From NCBI GenBank assembly GCA_034180455.1, contig JAXFOG010000014.1, positions 1-64,000 of the forward strand: a stretch of DNA of 64,000 bases, given 5' to 3'. A program made the position numbers and the translations under genes. Origin of the DNA: JAAZPT01 sp034180455 (GTDB lineage: Bacteria > Bacillota > Clostridia > Christensenellales > Aristaeellaceae). Below the pieces are notes generated by a model, which ran no database searches, was not told the origin of the DNA, and saw only the letters and a program-made list of their open reading frames with translations. Below, piece by piece: positions 50,807-60,118 of the stretch (position 1 is the stretch's first letter; the number at the start of each line of letters is the position of its first letter).

Positions 50807-51989
50807 TAAATTGCTTCTTGTTTCTCAAAGCTCTTGATATTGCAAGGTCGATTCCTGCCTTGCTCTTCAAATGATAAAAATATAAGTCTTTATACTCCGT
50901 ATTTAATCGGTCTATTCGTCCACTCGCTTGAGCCAATGTCCTGTACGAATATGTTTGAGAATAAAAAAGAATTGCATTGGTATCAGTGCAATTCCAACCT
51001 TCGGAGCCAGATGTGTAATTTACTAAATATATCCATCGCTTAGATTTGGGTATTTCTTCATGCTTGTGCCCATTCCATTCAGCAACATCACGCCCCCATT
51101 CAATCTTTCGTAAAATATCAAGCTCATAGTCAAACGTATAAAATACTATCAGTCTATCGTGCTTTAAGCCTATTCTTTCAGCGTTTAGTATTCTGTCTTT
51201 ATCAGAATTTACTATTTTTCGTAGAGCATAACAAAGCCCTGATGCATTTTCTATTGGCTCGTTTTTATCAAAGTCAAATCTTTCTTTTATTGTACGCTTG
51301 TAATTCATTAAACCATAGTCGCAGAAAATATCCACATTGTGTTGAATGGTTTCTCTTTTAAAATCCATCGGAACTAAAATATCATCTCGCAGTCTTTCAA
51401 GCTTTCTTTCACCCAAATACCTTTCAACCTTTGGAAAGTTTGTGAATTTACTATAGACTACATGATTTCTACAAAACTCTGTTCTGTTTTTAAAAAAACC
51501 ATTAGCTACAAATAGTGGAATATAGTCGCTCCACGTATCTCCGGGAGTTGCCGATAGTAATATCCAGTCATTATGCTTTGTTATTTTTAGAAAGCTTTTT
51601 GTCCATGCGCCACTTCCAACAACTCGCTGCTCATCAAATATGAAGAAAGCATCTTTTACATCAATATATTTCTTTATGTTATTCCAGCTGTCCGTAATAA
51701 CTTTGTGCTTGTACAATCCACAATTCAATAAAAATGGAGTGAGCTCTCTGTCCCACTCCATTGAATCGCGTTTTTTTGCAGTTGTTATGATATACAGATC
51801 TTTAATATGCACATCGTCCATTGGTTCATATTCACCACCTAAAATATAGCTTATGTTTCCACCCATCTTTAAGTAGTAATAGGATATCGCAGTAATGCTT
51901 TTGCCAGAACCAACTCCACCGCATAGCACACAGCCTTTTTTCATGTTTTTTAACGCTTTCAGCTGATGCTCATATAAAGTTACAGGCAT
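50781..51989 (-). CDS. SF2 helicase (SNF2/DEAD-like)
   Basis: 402 residues. Q-like start LYEHQLKAL, Walker A GGVGSGKS (24-31), motif Ia LYIITTAKKR, motif II DEQR (119-122) where DEAH or DEXX is usual, motif III LLSATPGDTWSD, motif IV-V YTSGSEGWNCT, motif VI QASGRIDR. The SNF2-like compact form is typical of phage replication modules. It lies directly downstream of the SSB-like and polymerase genes and probably assists replication or recombination. Confidence 0.9.
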   Translation of the reverse strand: MPVTLYEHQLKALKNMKKGCVLCGGVGSGKSITAISYYYLKMGGNISYILGGEYEPMDDVHIKDLYIITTAKKRDSMEWDRELTPFLLNCGLYKHKVITDSWNNIKKYIDVKDAFFIFDEQRVVGSGAWTKSFLKITKHNDWILLSATPGDTWSDYIPLFVANGFFKNRTEFCRNHVVYSKFTNFPKVERYLGERKLERLRDDILVPMDFKRETIQHNVDIFCDYGLMNYKRTIKERFDFDKNEPIENASGLCYALRKIVNSDKDRILNAERIGLKHDRLIVFYTFDYELDILRKIEWGRDVAEWNGHKHEEIPKSKRWIYLVNYTSGSEGWNCTDTNAILFYSQTYSYRTLAQASGRIDRLNTEYKDLYFYHLKSKAGIDLAISRALRNKKQFNERKFARW

Positions 51990-51990
51990 T

Positions 51991-52491
51991 TTATCTGTCT
52001 TTTCTGTATCTCTCAGAATATGGATCGTCGGACATATCCTGCTCTACATACATTGTACGAATATACATTGTATACTTTTTCTTTTCTGGATCGTATTCAT
52101 AAGGATTCAGAATAACATTAACATTCTTTACGCGTATCTTGTCTATACATTCTACTGTAGTTTCATCCAAAAGCACGGGTTCGTTATCGCCAGTTACTAA
52201 ATATACCTTTGGAGGATAACTTACTGGATTGCCGTTCCTTGTTCTATATTTTAACAACGCAGTAATGTAATACTCTGGTACAAAATCTTCTGGATCATCA
52301 TCTTTCCTTGGCTTTGTACTTCTTACATTAAAACCAGCTTTTAATAGTTCTTTTGCCTGCTCTTGATTTGGAATTATAACATTTCCTTTTCTTCTTGCAT
52401 CGCCAAAGTTGTCGTTTCCAGCATCGCCTGCAAAGTTTGTTCCAAATATAAATCTTGTGTTTTCAATAGCAATTGTAGTAAAATCGTTCAT
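51991..52491 (-). CDS. SSB-like phage replication protein
   Basis: 166 residues: FTTIAIENTRFIFGTNFAGD, GNVIIPNQEQAKELLKAGFNV, YYITALLKYRTRNGNPVSYPPKVYLV-type strands and an acidic/charged tail (MSDDPYSERYRKDR). The size, beta-rich body and position between polymerase and helicase suggest a single-stranded DNA-binding OB-fold protein. This is a context inference. Confidence 0.55.
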   Translation of the reverse strand: MNDFTTIAIENTRFIFGTNFAGDAGNDNFGDARRKGNVIIPNQEQAKELLKAGFNVRSTKPRKDDDPEDFVPEYYITALLKYRTRNGNPVSYPPKVYLVTGDNEPVLLDETTVECIDKIRVKNVNVILNPYEYDPEKKKYTMYIRTMYVEQDMSDDPYSERYRKDR

Positions 52492-52521
52492 AATTATGTT
52501 CTCCTTAAATAAATATAATTT

Positions 52522-55500
52522 TTAGTCGCTTGATAAAAACCATTCAATATCACCAAATGCATGTATGGCATCTTTGGCATCGTCAAGCAGTTTGTGAAAA
52601 TAGCTCATGTCAACTTCGCTTAAATCTTTTACATCTTCTGCAAGCTTCCATCTGTATCCTTTTGCTCCAGTAGCGTATGAATATTTTTCTCCATTCTTAC
52701 GCATTAGCAAGCCTCCTTTCTCTTTCACTGGGCAAAATTCTCCAACCTTACCTACAAATGTATAAAAATGACCCTCGTCTATTTTCTTCTTCAACTCATC
52801 ATCGCTTAAATTTTCCATATATAGCTTTTTGGCTTTGTCTGGATTCTTTAAGTTGTATTCCCGTCTTTCCATTTCGGTTTCGTATTCACTAGTGTCTGGT
52901 AAAGATTCGTTCATGTCCAAATATAAAGCTGTAGTTACAGTAAAAGTTTGGAAGCAATCTCTAAGCTCAATGTTCTCTTTGCTAAAAAGTGTCTTGAATA
53001 CGTATGGCACCGCAAATTGTTCGCCGGTAGCAGTCCATTCATCATCTTTTGTCTTTGCTATGTATACAGCTTTATTTACAAGACACATTTTTTTGTAGTT
53101 GTCTTCATACTCAAAGTCGTATCCATATTTTTTACCAAAGTCCATGACTGCTTTTATTATTTTTTCATCAGCGTCCGGTATCTTAATGCTATCGGTCTTA
53201 ATGTGCGCCACAATATAGCCTAAGTCTTGCACATAGTTTTTAAGGTCTATCATAAATAAGGCGCCACGCTTTGCGACAATATTGTCAATATTTCTTTCGT
53301 CACGAAATGCGTTTTGAAATCTCGCAGAGGTCAGTCCGTATACTGAATTTATTGCTGTCTTTAAAGCGTTTGCGAGCTCCTTACTTGTCATCAATCCATC
53401 TTTTACTTTTTTAACATATGGCTTTAGCTTTCCTCCTAGCATTTTATCTACATGTTCCCAATCTTCGTGCTTTATTCGTATTCTCCCATCAACTATTTCT
53501 GCAAATTTCTTTGTAAACTCTGCTCCAAATAAGCATTCAGAAATAACGGAATTTGGGTGCATGCTGCTTACGTCTAGCAATGCCACATTCTTATACATTC
53601 CAGGCTCAGAATATACGTAGCCACCCTCGCCAGCCTCATCTCCTCTGTATGTTGAAATACCCTTTTCAAATTTATACCCTTTGAAATATGGAAGCTTGCT
53701 GTCGGTCCAAGACTTCATCATCTCTGGCTTCTTTTCGTTTAGGAATTGTTCAACGTCATTTGGAATATAATCAACCGGCTCTGCAAGATCTCTATACATA
53801 AATTTTCCTTGTGGACTTCTGTTGCTTCCAAATATAATCTTTGTTGTAAGCGTATTTGTCGTATCATTTATGCTCATTCCAGCTAAATCAGCCAATATTT
53901 GTCTTGCAGTAAAATCTCCAGAAAGATGTTTGAATACTGCTTCTGTCGCTAAAACATCATTGTCGCAATATTCTGCAACTTCATGCCATTTATCTTCTGG
54001 CACCGCTTTATCCCATGGTAAATATAGTTCCTTATGCCTTATTCCAAGCTTTATCTCCCATTTTTTTAAGCTCATCTTGTTACCAGCTGATGCAAAATCA
54101 TAAATATCCGTATAGCTTATGTTGTATGCTTCTCCAAAAAAGCAGTCTTTTGCTCCAGATACAATTCTTTGCGAAAGATTAAATAAGTCTTCATTGCTAT
54201 ACCCTAAAAATCTCGCATATAGAATATGATTGTCGTATCGTCTGCAATTAAATCCTACTAATTTGTAGTCGAATAGCTCTTCTATTTCTCTTGAAGTTGG
54301 ATTTATCATTCGCACTACATTGTCTTTTCCCTCCAACTTCCAATTCACGAGAAATAAGTTTGGAAACACTTCAACATCAAAGAACACTATTCCTTTTTCA
54401 GCATCTTTATTTTTTTCTTCAATATCTTTTGATTTAAAAGGCATTCTCCCAACAAGCTTTATACACAAATCTGCTTGATTACTGCTGCTAGCTGCAAAAG
54501 CTAATACAGAATTATACATATCGCTTACATCGTAGCTTATACCGCTTTCGTATGCATCAGTTAACTTCTTAAATATAAAGTCAATGCTAGGTTTCGTGTA
54601 TTGATGATATTCTTTGTTAAGATTTTTCTTAATAAATTTTCGTATGCTCTTTTCATTTAAAGCGGCATTAAAATTTATCATATTTTTCTTTTCCTCCTTT
54701 AGAGGCAGTCCCTGATTTATTGTCGTTATCGGAATATCATTGCATAAAGTCAATCTTCTTCGTAAGCTTGCATTTCCAGTAAATACTTTTATCTCTATGT
54801 CTTCATCATATATTCTGCTAAGCTTTTCCACATCACCGTCATAAATATAATGCAAGTGTAATCCTTTTCCACTATTGCTTGTTTCAGCGTATGTACTCGG
54901 GAATTTCTCAGCCTCTCGCAAATTTGCTTCAAGGTCTTTTTCACCATTTGAATTTTTTATGTCGAAGTCTATTACAATATGATTTTTTGGAACTTTCACA
55001 TAATGTGTTCTGCTTGTGTCAATATCCGATAGCTTCGTTCTTACATTTGCCCACTTGGCTACTGGTGTATCATTTTCATTTGCATATTGAGCTCTACATT
55101 CTGCAAGCTGCTTATCAAATATAGATTCTTGTTCTTTTAGTTTTATAGAAATGTTTTTCTTATCAATTTCTTTTTCAAGATTGTCGAATTTATCGCTTAT
55201 GAACCCACAGTAATAATTTCTTATTCTGCTTCCGTCAACAACTGCTCTTTCTTTAAATTCTTTAAAATAATTTTTTAATTCCTCCTTAAATGCTCTTTGT
55301 GGGTATGGATATACTACTTTTGCATCATCGCAGTATTCTTTATACATTGCCCATGCGTTTTTAAGTGTAGTGTTTCCATCTTGATTAAATATAGCCCAGC
55401 TATCCAGCACAAAGTTATAAAAATCATTACTTGCGCCAAGCATTGCAGTCGGAATATAGTCATCATAGAGTCCTTTGTTTTCTTTGTAAAAATATAGACA

Positions 55501-56469
55501 TTTGTATGCAATTGCTCCAAGTTCAAAATCTATTTGATTCATCAGTCGCCTATATTCGCTAAGCTTTAATTTTTCCCCAGTCGGAGAAACGTCTATTAAC
55601 CTACGAATAAGACCACTTTTAGCATCAGTTATCTTTACAGGTTTGTTCGTTCCGATAAATAAAAAGCACTTAAACCGATTTGCATAAGTGCTTTTAAACT
55701 TTTCATTCACTGTCATCATCTCATGGCTTACCAGAGAATTTAATCGAGTATTATCCTCTATCCTGCTTAGATCTCCGTCATGCTGAATTGCAACAAGTGG
55801 ATTATCTCTAAACGCTTCAAGCGCAAAAGCTGCGTTGGACGATCCAAGAGCTTTTGCATCAAAGGTAGCCGTATATCCATCAAATAACTTTTGAATTATA
55901 TTCAGCACAGTTGATTTACCAGTTCCAGCTGCTCCATAAAACACCATGAATTTTTGTATTGTTTTGCTATCCCCAGAAACAACTGCTCCGATTGCCCACT
56001 CTATTTTTTTGCGTTCTTCATCAGAATATAACACATTCATTATAGAATTCCACGCATCCGTATCACCATCACAAAGAGGATATGGTAGCTTTCGGCTTGC
56101 ATAATCTGATATTTTAGTCTTTTCATTTGAGAATATAAGCCTATCGTCAAGGCTGTGGTACGAATCGCGCATTTGTCTTTGGCAGTATTTGTGCCAAATA
56201 TCAATCATTCCGCTTTCGGAGTCCCACAGATGCAAAACCTTATGCGGCTCTTGCATATTTTCAGCATGTTCGTCCAGAGCCTTATCTATGGCTTCTATAG
56301 CGTCTTGCTCGCTCGTGCTCCACAAGCCACTCTCTTCTATCCATACTGCATAAAAATCCCCACCTCTTATCATGAGATGCTTACTAGGATTTTTTATAAT
56401 AAACTTTGGATAGACTTCAACAACGCCTTTTTTGTTTCGGCGAGTAGAAACCATTAGAAAGTCAAGCAT
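52522..56469 (-). CDS. SF3 helicase - AEP primase - family B DNA polymerase fusion
   Basis: 1315 residues in one uninterrupted frame. Residues 130-300: SF3 helicase with Walker A GAAGTGKST (179-187), motif B AIQHDGD (227-233), motif C GTN (273-275), arginine finger GLIRRLID (286-293). Residues about 480-590: archaeo-eukaryotic primase motifs DFD (501-503), SGKGLHLH (533-540) and IEIKVFTG (558-565). Residues 690-850: 3'-5' exonuclease FFDVE (696-700), TDIYDFAS, YCDND (834-838). Residues 930-1315: family B polymerase with DVSSMHP (966-972), KTAINSVYG (1037-1045) and KTDS (1091-1094). All three replication activities are thus on one chain. The primase lies after the helicase, the reverse of the usual order. 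Confidence 0.92.
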   Translation of the reverse strand: MLDFLMVSTRRNKKGVVEVYPKFIIKNPSKHLMIRGGDFYAVWIEESGLWSTSEQDAIEAIDKALDEHAENMQEPHKVLHLWDSESGMIDIWHKYCQRQMRDSYHSLDDRLIFSNEKTKISDYASRKLPYPLCDGDTDAWNSIMNVLYSDEERKKIEWAIGAVVSGDSKTIQKFMVFYGAAGTGKSTVLNIIQKLFDGYTATFDAKALGSSNAAFALEAFRDNPLVAIQHDGDLSRIEDNTRLNSLVSHEMMTVNEKFKSTYANRFKCFLFIGTNKPVKITDAKSGLIRRLIDVSPTGEKLKLSEYRRLMNQIDFELGAIAYKCLYFYKENKGLYDDYIPTAMLGASNDFYNFVLDSWAIFNQDGNTTLKNAWAMYKEYCDDAKVVYPYPQRAFKEELKNYFKEFKERAVVDGSRIRNYYCGFISDKFDNLEKEIDKKNISIKLKEQESIFDKQLAECRAQYANENDTPVAKWANVRTKLSDIDTSRTHYVKVPKNHIVIDFDIKNSNGEKDLEANLREAEKFPSTYAETSNSGKGLHLHYIYDGDVEKLSRIYDEDIEIKVFTGNASLRRRLTLCNDIPITTINQGLPLKEEKKNMINFNAALNEKSIRKFIKKNLNKEYHQYTKPSIDFIFKKLTDAYESGISYDVSDMYNSVLAFAASSSNQADLCIKLVGRMPFKSKDIEEKNKDAEKGIVFFDVEVFPNLFLVNWKLEGKDNVVRMINPTSREIEELFDYKLVGFNCRRYDNHILYARFLGYSNEDLFNLSQRIVSGAKDCFFGEAYNISYTDIYDFASAGNKMSLKKWEIKLGIRHKELYLPWDKAVPEDKWHEVAEYCDNDVLATEAVFKHLSGDFTARQILADLAGMSINDTTNTLTTKIIFGSNRSPQGKFMYRDLAEPVDYIPNDVEQFLNEKKPEMMKSWTDSKLPYFKGYKFEKGISTYRGDEAGEGGYVYSEPGMYKNVALLDVSSMHPNSVISECLFGAEFTKKFAEIVDGRIRIKHEDWEHVDKMLGGKLKPYVKKVKDGLMTSKELANALKTAINSVYGLTSARFQNAFRDERNIDNIVAKRGALFMIDLKNYVQDLGYIVAHIKTDSIKIPDADEKIIKAVMDFGKKYGYDFEYEDNYKKMCLVNKAVYIAKTKDDEWTATGEQFAVPYVFKTLFSKENIELRDCFQTFTVTTALYLDMNESLPDTSEYETEMERREYNLKNPDKAKKLYMENLSDDELKKKIDEGHFYTFVGKVGEFCPVKEKGGLLMRKNGEKYSYATGAKGYRWKLAEDVKDLSEVDMSYFHKLLDDAKDAIHAFGDIEWFLSSD

Positions 56470-56470
56470 C

Positions 56471-56620
56471 TTATTTCTCCATTTTTCTGTTTATTTTATC
56501 TATTTTGTCAATTAGAATTTTATATTCTGCCCACATAATCATTATTAAAAATGCAATCATGGCTGTGCTTTTATTTATGGCATTTACTATTTTTTTATTA
56601 TCCTCTATTGTTAAAAGCAT
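56471..56620 (-). CDS. small membrane protein
   Basis: 49 residues beginning MLLTIEDNKKIVNAINKST with one membrane helix (AMIAFLIMIMWAEY) and a basic end. ATG 56620 has AGGAGG at ideal spacing; the frame open to 56662 does not. Unknown function; lies between the polymerase and a conserved phage gene. Confidence 0.6.
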   Translation of the reverse strand: MLLTIEDNKKIVNAINKSTAMIAFLIMIMWAEYKILIDKIDKINRKMEK

Positions 56621-56630
56621 AATATTCCTC

Positions 56631-57203
56631 CTAATACGAATTCTCATTTTCCAATTCCTCATTCATTTGGTACCATAATTCCATATTTCTCATATCTACA
56701 TTTGGGTTGGTCGTTCTAAATATACCACCTTTTCCATTTCTAAATATATTACCATCGAGAAAATTATTTACTATCGCGTCTACATATAACTCTTTGAAAT
56801 TTCTATCATCAAAATCGATTATTTCTAGATTTTCTAGCATTCTATAAAACCATTTTCCAGTTCTATTTCCATAATCATCATCTGACATTATTTGTTCTTC
56901 TATTTTTACGGCAAGCGCTACCATCATTTCAAGTACACTGCATGGAGCAGATAAAAAAGCTTCTTTTTCTTCATTGCTTGCATTAATGTATGATTTCATT
57001 TCATAACAATGCCTTGTTCTTAATTCTATACCATTTGCAGCTCTATTCTTATCCATAAAAATAGAGTACCTGTATTCGGTATCATACAGGTACTCAAAAA
57101 GTTTTTTATATGTTTTTCGAAGATTATACTTGGAATTATATGTAATATCGTATAACCATTCCAAATATTCTTTTCTGATTTTATCGTCCTTTATATTCCT
57201 CAT
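56631..57203 (-). CDS. conserved phage protein (unknown)
   Basis: About 190 residues. LFEYLYDTEYRYSIFMDKNRA, CSVLEMMVALAVKIEEQIM, WFYRMLENL and the C-terminus WYQMNEELENE. Proteins with this SVLEMMVALA and WFxxMxxxL pattern are widespread in Firmicutes phages and have no known role. ATG 57203 follows AAGGGG; it overlaps the gene before it by 23 bases. Confidence 0.7.
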   Translation of the reverse strand: MRNIKDDKIRKEYLEWLYDITYNSKYNLRKTYKKLFEYLYDTEYRYSIFMDKNRAANGIELRTRHCYEMKSYINASNEEKEAFLSAPCSVLEMMVALAVKIEEQIMSDDDYGNRTGKWFYRMLENLEIIDFDDRNFKELYVDAIVNNFLDGNIFRNGKGGIFRTTNPNVDMRNMELWYQMNEELENENSY

Positions 57204-57708
57204 AATCCCCTTCCACATATTCTATCTCATAATAACTTTTTATTTTTTCGTTAACTACGTAAAGTAAATTTGGTGATCTTTTCTCTGCTTCTTTTAATAT
57301 CTTTCTTCCTCCAAAGCAATCATTGATCTCCTCTTCACTCATCATATTTCCATTACCATCTAGTACTGTTCCATCATCTAAAATAACTATTGAATCTTCT
57401 TCATAGTCTATTTTTTCCCCAAATTCTTCTGGATCAATTATTTTTATCAAAGTATCTTCTTCATCATCGCTTAAAATATCATCTGATTCGTCTTCTAGTT
57501 CGTTCCATTCAACGGACCCATAACCATTTTCAGAAATAACATCTCTGTATTGCTCAGATTTAACGCGATCTTCTTCCATTTTTTCAAAGTGTTCCTTTAC
57601 AGAATCTATCTCTTGATTTGCTATTTCGGTATAATGTTTTTCAAGAAAATATTTGCAAACAAAAAAACCACTTGCAAATCCAAATAAATATGCGAAAATT
57701 TTATCCAT
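57181..57708 (-). CDS. membrane-anchored acidic phage protein
   Basis: About 175 residues: membrane helix near the N-terminus (MDKIFAYLFGFASGFFVC), then a coiled coil and a strongly acidic region (SDDILSDDEEDTLIKII) and a C-terminal domain with FGGRKILKEAEKRSPNLLY and YEIEYVEGDYEE. One of several phage proteins here with a single N-terminal anchor. ATG 57708 follows GGGAG. Confidence 0.62.
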   Translation of the reverse strand: MDKIFAYLFGFASGFFVCKYFLEKHYTEIANQEIDSVKEHFEKMEEDRVKSEQYRDVISENGYGSVEWNELEDESDDILSDDEEDTLIKIIDPEEFGEKIDYEEDSIVILDDGTVLDGNGNMMSEEEINDCFGGRKILKEAEKRSPNLLYVVNEKIKSYYEIEYVEGDYEEYKGR

Positions 57709-57710
57709 TT

Positions 57711-57977
57711 TTATTTCTCCCACTTGAACTCATGAACGTCTTTTTTAGACTCTTCATTTACACTTTTTTTACCGTCTATAAGTCCAAAATCATACATTGA
57801 ATTTTCTCTGCGCTGTTGCTCTTTTTTTGAAAAAAGGGAAAGCTGCTCGTTCAGCCTTCCGTTAATATTCATAAGATTTTTGTTTTGCTTATCTTTTACT
57901 TTAATAATTTTAATTTGAAATATAACGCACATGAATAGAATAGTAATGGTCGCAGTAATACAAATAGCTTCAATCAT
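57711..57977 (-). CDS. membrane-anchored coiled-coil phage protein
   Basis: 88 residues, an N-terminal membrane helix (AICITATITILFMCVIFQI) then a Lys/Asn/Glu-rich coiled-coil region. It ends three bases before the acidic protein gene starts. Function unknown. Confidence 0.62.
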   Translation of the reverse strand: MIEAICITATITILFMCVIFQIKIIKVKDKQNKNLMNINGRLNEQLSLFSKKEQQRRENSMYDFGLIDGKKSVNEESKKDVHEFKWEK

Positions 57978-57996
57978 AAATAAATCTCCTTAATAA

Positions 57997-58893
57997 TTAT
58001 TCTTCTATAAGACCTTTATTTACTCCACGCTCCAATATTGGTCCGTCTACATTAAACTCCAATAAATGTACCTTCATATCGCCATCATAAATTTCTCTAA
58101 TTCCAAAGTCGATATAATTGTCGCCTATCGTGTTGTCTTTTGCGTCATCGTATATCCAGCCAACGCTTTGACCATATGTAGTTGGTTCATAGCCCAATTC
58201 TGTAAGCACATCATTTAAAAACACATACCCTACTGCTTTCAAACGCTCATTAAAGAATTTTTCGATTGCTCTTAATGTCATATCGTTAAAATCCATATTA
58301 TTCTCAGCAGCTTTTGTATAATCAGGTGAGAATATCCTTACATATTCGCTTGGACTTGCAGAAAATTCTTTTACGGTTTTTGTTTCTTTTTTCTCTTTTC
58401 CATTTTCGTCTGTAACAAGTTCTTTTACTTTTTTATCTTTAAGACCAAGTCTTAAGTTATCATCTTCTTCTTTTCCATATTTGTTTATTACAGCTGTTCT
58501 ATATGCCCCATAAGCAGTACTTATGCTTGCATATGCTGCTCCAAGAGCTATATTTCTCTTTGTCATTATGCTATGTCCGCCTATTATAGATCCAGCAGAT
58601 AGGCTTATTAAAGCTACACTTGGTGCATAAATCTTTGCAATTTCAATACTAGTGTTTACTAATGCATTTCTTTTAGCTTTTGCTTTTGTTTCTTCATCTT
58701 TTATTTTTTCTTCACGTTCTATCTTGTTACTTATCATTTCATGCTTTGTTAAAATATCTTTTAACTTCGTTGTAGCCATACATGCTAAAACTGTTCCGCC
58801 TATCATGCCTACGATTCCGCCATAGGTCATAATATGTGGAGCATTTTTTAGCATTCCAACTTTTATATTTCTAATTAATTTACTAGTGTTCAT
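57997..58893 (-). CDS. phage membrane protein family, member 1 (DUF6353-like)
   Basis: 298 residues. Two to three hydrophobic segments (about 20-40, 85-108, 112-130) separated by a charged coiled coil. The C-terminal domain of about 90 residues has FLNDVLTELG, GQSVGWIYDD and YIDFGIREIYDGD. Two more members lie at 60117-60878 and 61597-62349 with the same order: membrane pair, charged helix, then LND-x-x-x-x-LG ... G-x-x-x-GW. DUF6353 is a label from memory. Function unknown; probably at the host membrane early in infection (inference). Confidence 0.65.
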   Translation of the reverse strand: MNTSKLIRNIKVGMLKNAPHIMTYGGIVGMIGGTVLACMATTKLKDILTKHEMISNKIEREEKIKDEETKAKAKRNALVNTSIEIAKIYAPSVALISLSAGSIIGGHSIMTKRNIALGAAYASISTAYGAYRTAVINKYGKEEDDNLRLGLKDKKVKELVTDENGKEKKETKTVKEFSASPSEYVRIFSPDYTKAAENNMDFNDMTLRAIEKFFNERLKAVGYVFLNDVLTELGYEPTTYGQSVGWIYDDAKDNTIGDNYIDFGIREIYDGDMKVHLLEFNVDGPILERGVNKGLIEE

Positions 58894-58913
58894 TTTTTAC
58901 TCCTTTTATCTTA

Positions 58914-59192
58914 TTAAAAATCCCTCGGATTTGGCAAAATTATAACTGTATTGTCTTCAAAGAATGTTGAGACCTTTCCTTTTGAAATATCTTCCGTCGT
59001 CCATCCGCACTTATATTCATACTGCTCAATTGGCAATTCTTCTTCGTATATGGCATGTAATGCTTCTTTCACATCAAAAATTCCAACTATTCCAAATATG
59101 TTTGCGATCTCTTTCATTCGTGTAATCAGCAAATATGCATCGTTATTATTCTCACAAACGATGACATAATAATTTCGTTCGTTGTTTTTCAT
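58914..59192 (-). CDS. phage protein with GW module (short)
   Basis: 92 residues. NNDAYLLITRMKEIANIFGIVGIFDV, YKCGWTTEDISKG and the C-terminus ILPNPRDF. Its last 80 residues correspond to the C-terminal part of the next gene (59205-59762): a helix, an x-x-x-x-A/V-D-x-x-x-L segment, GW and a final LPNPR. Function unknown. Confidence 0.62.
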   Translation of the reverse strand: MKNNERNYYVIVCENNNDAYLLITRMKEIANIFGIVGIFDVKEALHAIYEEELPIEQYEYKCGWTTEDISKGKVSTFFEDNTVIILPNPRDF

Positions 59193-59204
59193 ACGCTACT
59201 TCTC

Positions 59205-59762
59205 TCATTTTAAATATCTAGGATTTGGCAAATCTATCATGTATCCTCCAGATACTCGTATAACTTGTCCTTGAGCTATTTCTCGCCCCCATCCATAATT
59301 GTTGTCAGTGTAGTTTCCACTTACTCCAGATAAGTCATTTAAATCGGCGACGCTTGCTCTGTCAAACTCGTTTACGATTTCTCGCATCCTCATTAATACT
59401 TCTTCAGCTTCGCCTCTTGTTTTATATACTATAGTGTCATAATCATAAGCACTAGATGCAATAATTCTCTGTGGTTGTTGATAATAACTTCTATAACTTA
59501 CTCGTTCCGCTGGAAGATCTCGTCTGTTTCCAGTTTTTTGTCCAAATATCATATCACAAGCATTTGTTATTATGTCGCTTATCCCTTTTTTTATTGATGG
59601 AATTATCACATCGTTTACTAAATATTCTCGTACATCTTTTAAATCGCTTTCTATAAATTTAGAAAATACACCGTTCTTTTTCTTTACCGTGCCATCAGCA
59701 ACTTTTTCTATATTTTTGGCATTTTCTTTTGCTATATGTGAATTGCCTTTTAATTCATCCAT
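59205..59762 (-). CDS. phage protein with C-terminal GW module
   Basis: 185 residues. A helical N-terminal part is followed by TRGEAEEVLMRMREIVNEF, ASVADLNDLSGVSGNYTDNNYGW and YMIDLPNPRYL. The VADLxDLxGxxxxYTDNxYGW pattern is common as a C-terminal module of phage proteins from Firmicutes; role unknown. Here it is shared with the short protein 58914-59192, and more distantly with the three membrane proteins. Confidence 0.68.
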   Translation of the reverse strand: MDELKGNSHIAKENAKNIEKVADGTVKKKNGVFSKFIESDLKDVREYLVNDVIIPSIKKGISDIITNACDMIFGQKTGNRRDLPAERVSYRSYYQQPQRIIASSAYDYDTIVYKTRGEAEEVLMRMREIVNEFDRASVADLNDLSGVSGNYTDNNYGWGREIAQGQVIRVSGGYMIDLPNPRYLK

Positions 59763-59780
59763 GTTTACCTCATTTCAAGA

Positions 59781-59813
59781 AAAAAAAGAAAAGAGCGTAA
59801 ATTATTTACGCTC
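59781..59813 (-). terminator. intrinsic terminator
   Basis: GAGCGTAAAT (59793-59802) and ATTTACGCTC (59804-59813) form a 10-bp stem, with TTTTCTTTTTTT after it on the minus strand. It ends the 59822-60064 gene. Confidence 0.88.
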
Positions 59814-59821
59814 AATCTCGA

Positions 59822-60064
59822 TTACTTTTCAGGAATCTCTACGTTCAATGCTTCGTTAAGTTCTTCATCGCTAATTGGTTCGATTTTTTTTGCTTTTAGC
59901 ATTTTTACTTTTGTTATTAGTTTACTTCCGATTGGTTTTATTAGTAGCTCCCATGCTGCTATTGAGCCAGTCGAAATTAATCCTATAACACCAAGTGTTT
60001 TTGCATTAAGTCCATTAGTTTCCTCGATCATTGCGAGTTCTGTATTCTTTTCTTCAGTGTTCAT
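59822..60064 (-). CDS. small membrane protein, motif-controlled
   Basis: 80 residues starting MNTEEKNTELAMIEET, with a hydrophobic stretch (TLGVIGLISTGSIAAWELLI) and a Lys-rich then acidic end. ATG 60064 has AGGAGG; the longer frame to 60154 would run through the promoter-like motif. Motif copy 4 is 26 bases upstream and a terminator follows: a one-gene unit. Unknown function. Confidence 0.65.
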   Translation of the reverse strand: MNTEEKNTELAMIEETNGLNAKTLGVIGLISTGSIAAWELLIKPIGSKLITKVKMLKAKKIEPISDEELNEALNVEIPEK

Positions 60065-60090
60065 AGTGAAACCTCCTAAAATATTGTTCT

Positions 60091-60118
60091 CATAATATAG
60101 TCTGTTTATTTTGTTGTT
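60091..60118 (-). promoter_or_regulatory. conserved motif, copy 4
   Basis: Minus strand AACAAAATAAACAG then ACTATATTATG, 26 bases before ATG 60064; it overlaps the stop codon of the upstream gene. Confidence 0.65.

Noticed and set aside
52522..56469. Sequencing error joining separate helicase, primase and polymerase genes
   Set aside because: The frame is continuous over 1315 codons, and linkers contain no remnants of ribosome-binding sites with start codons that I could see; it cannot be fully excluded without reads.
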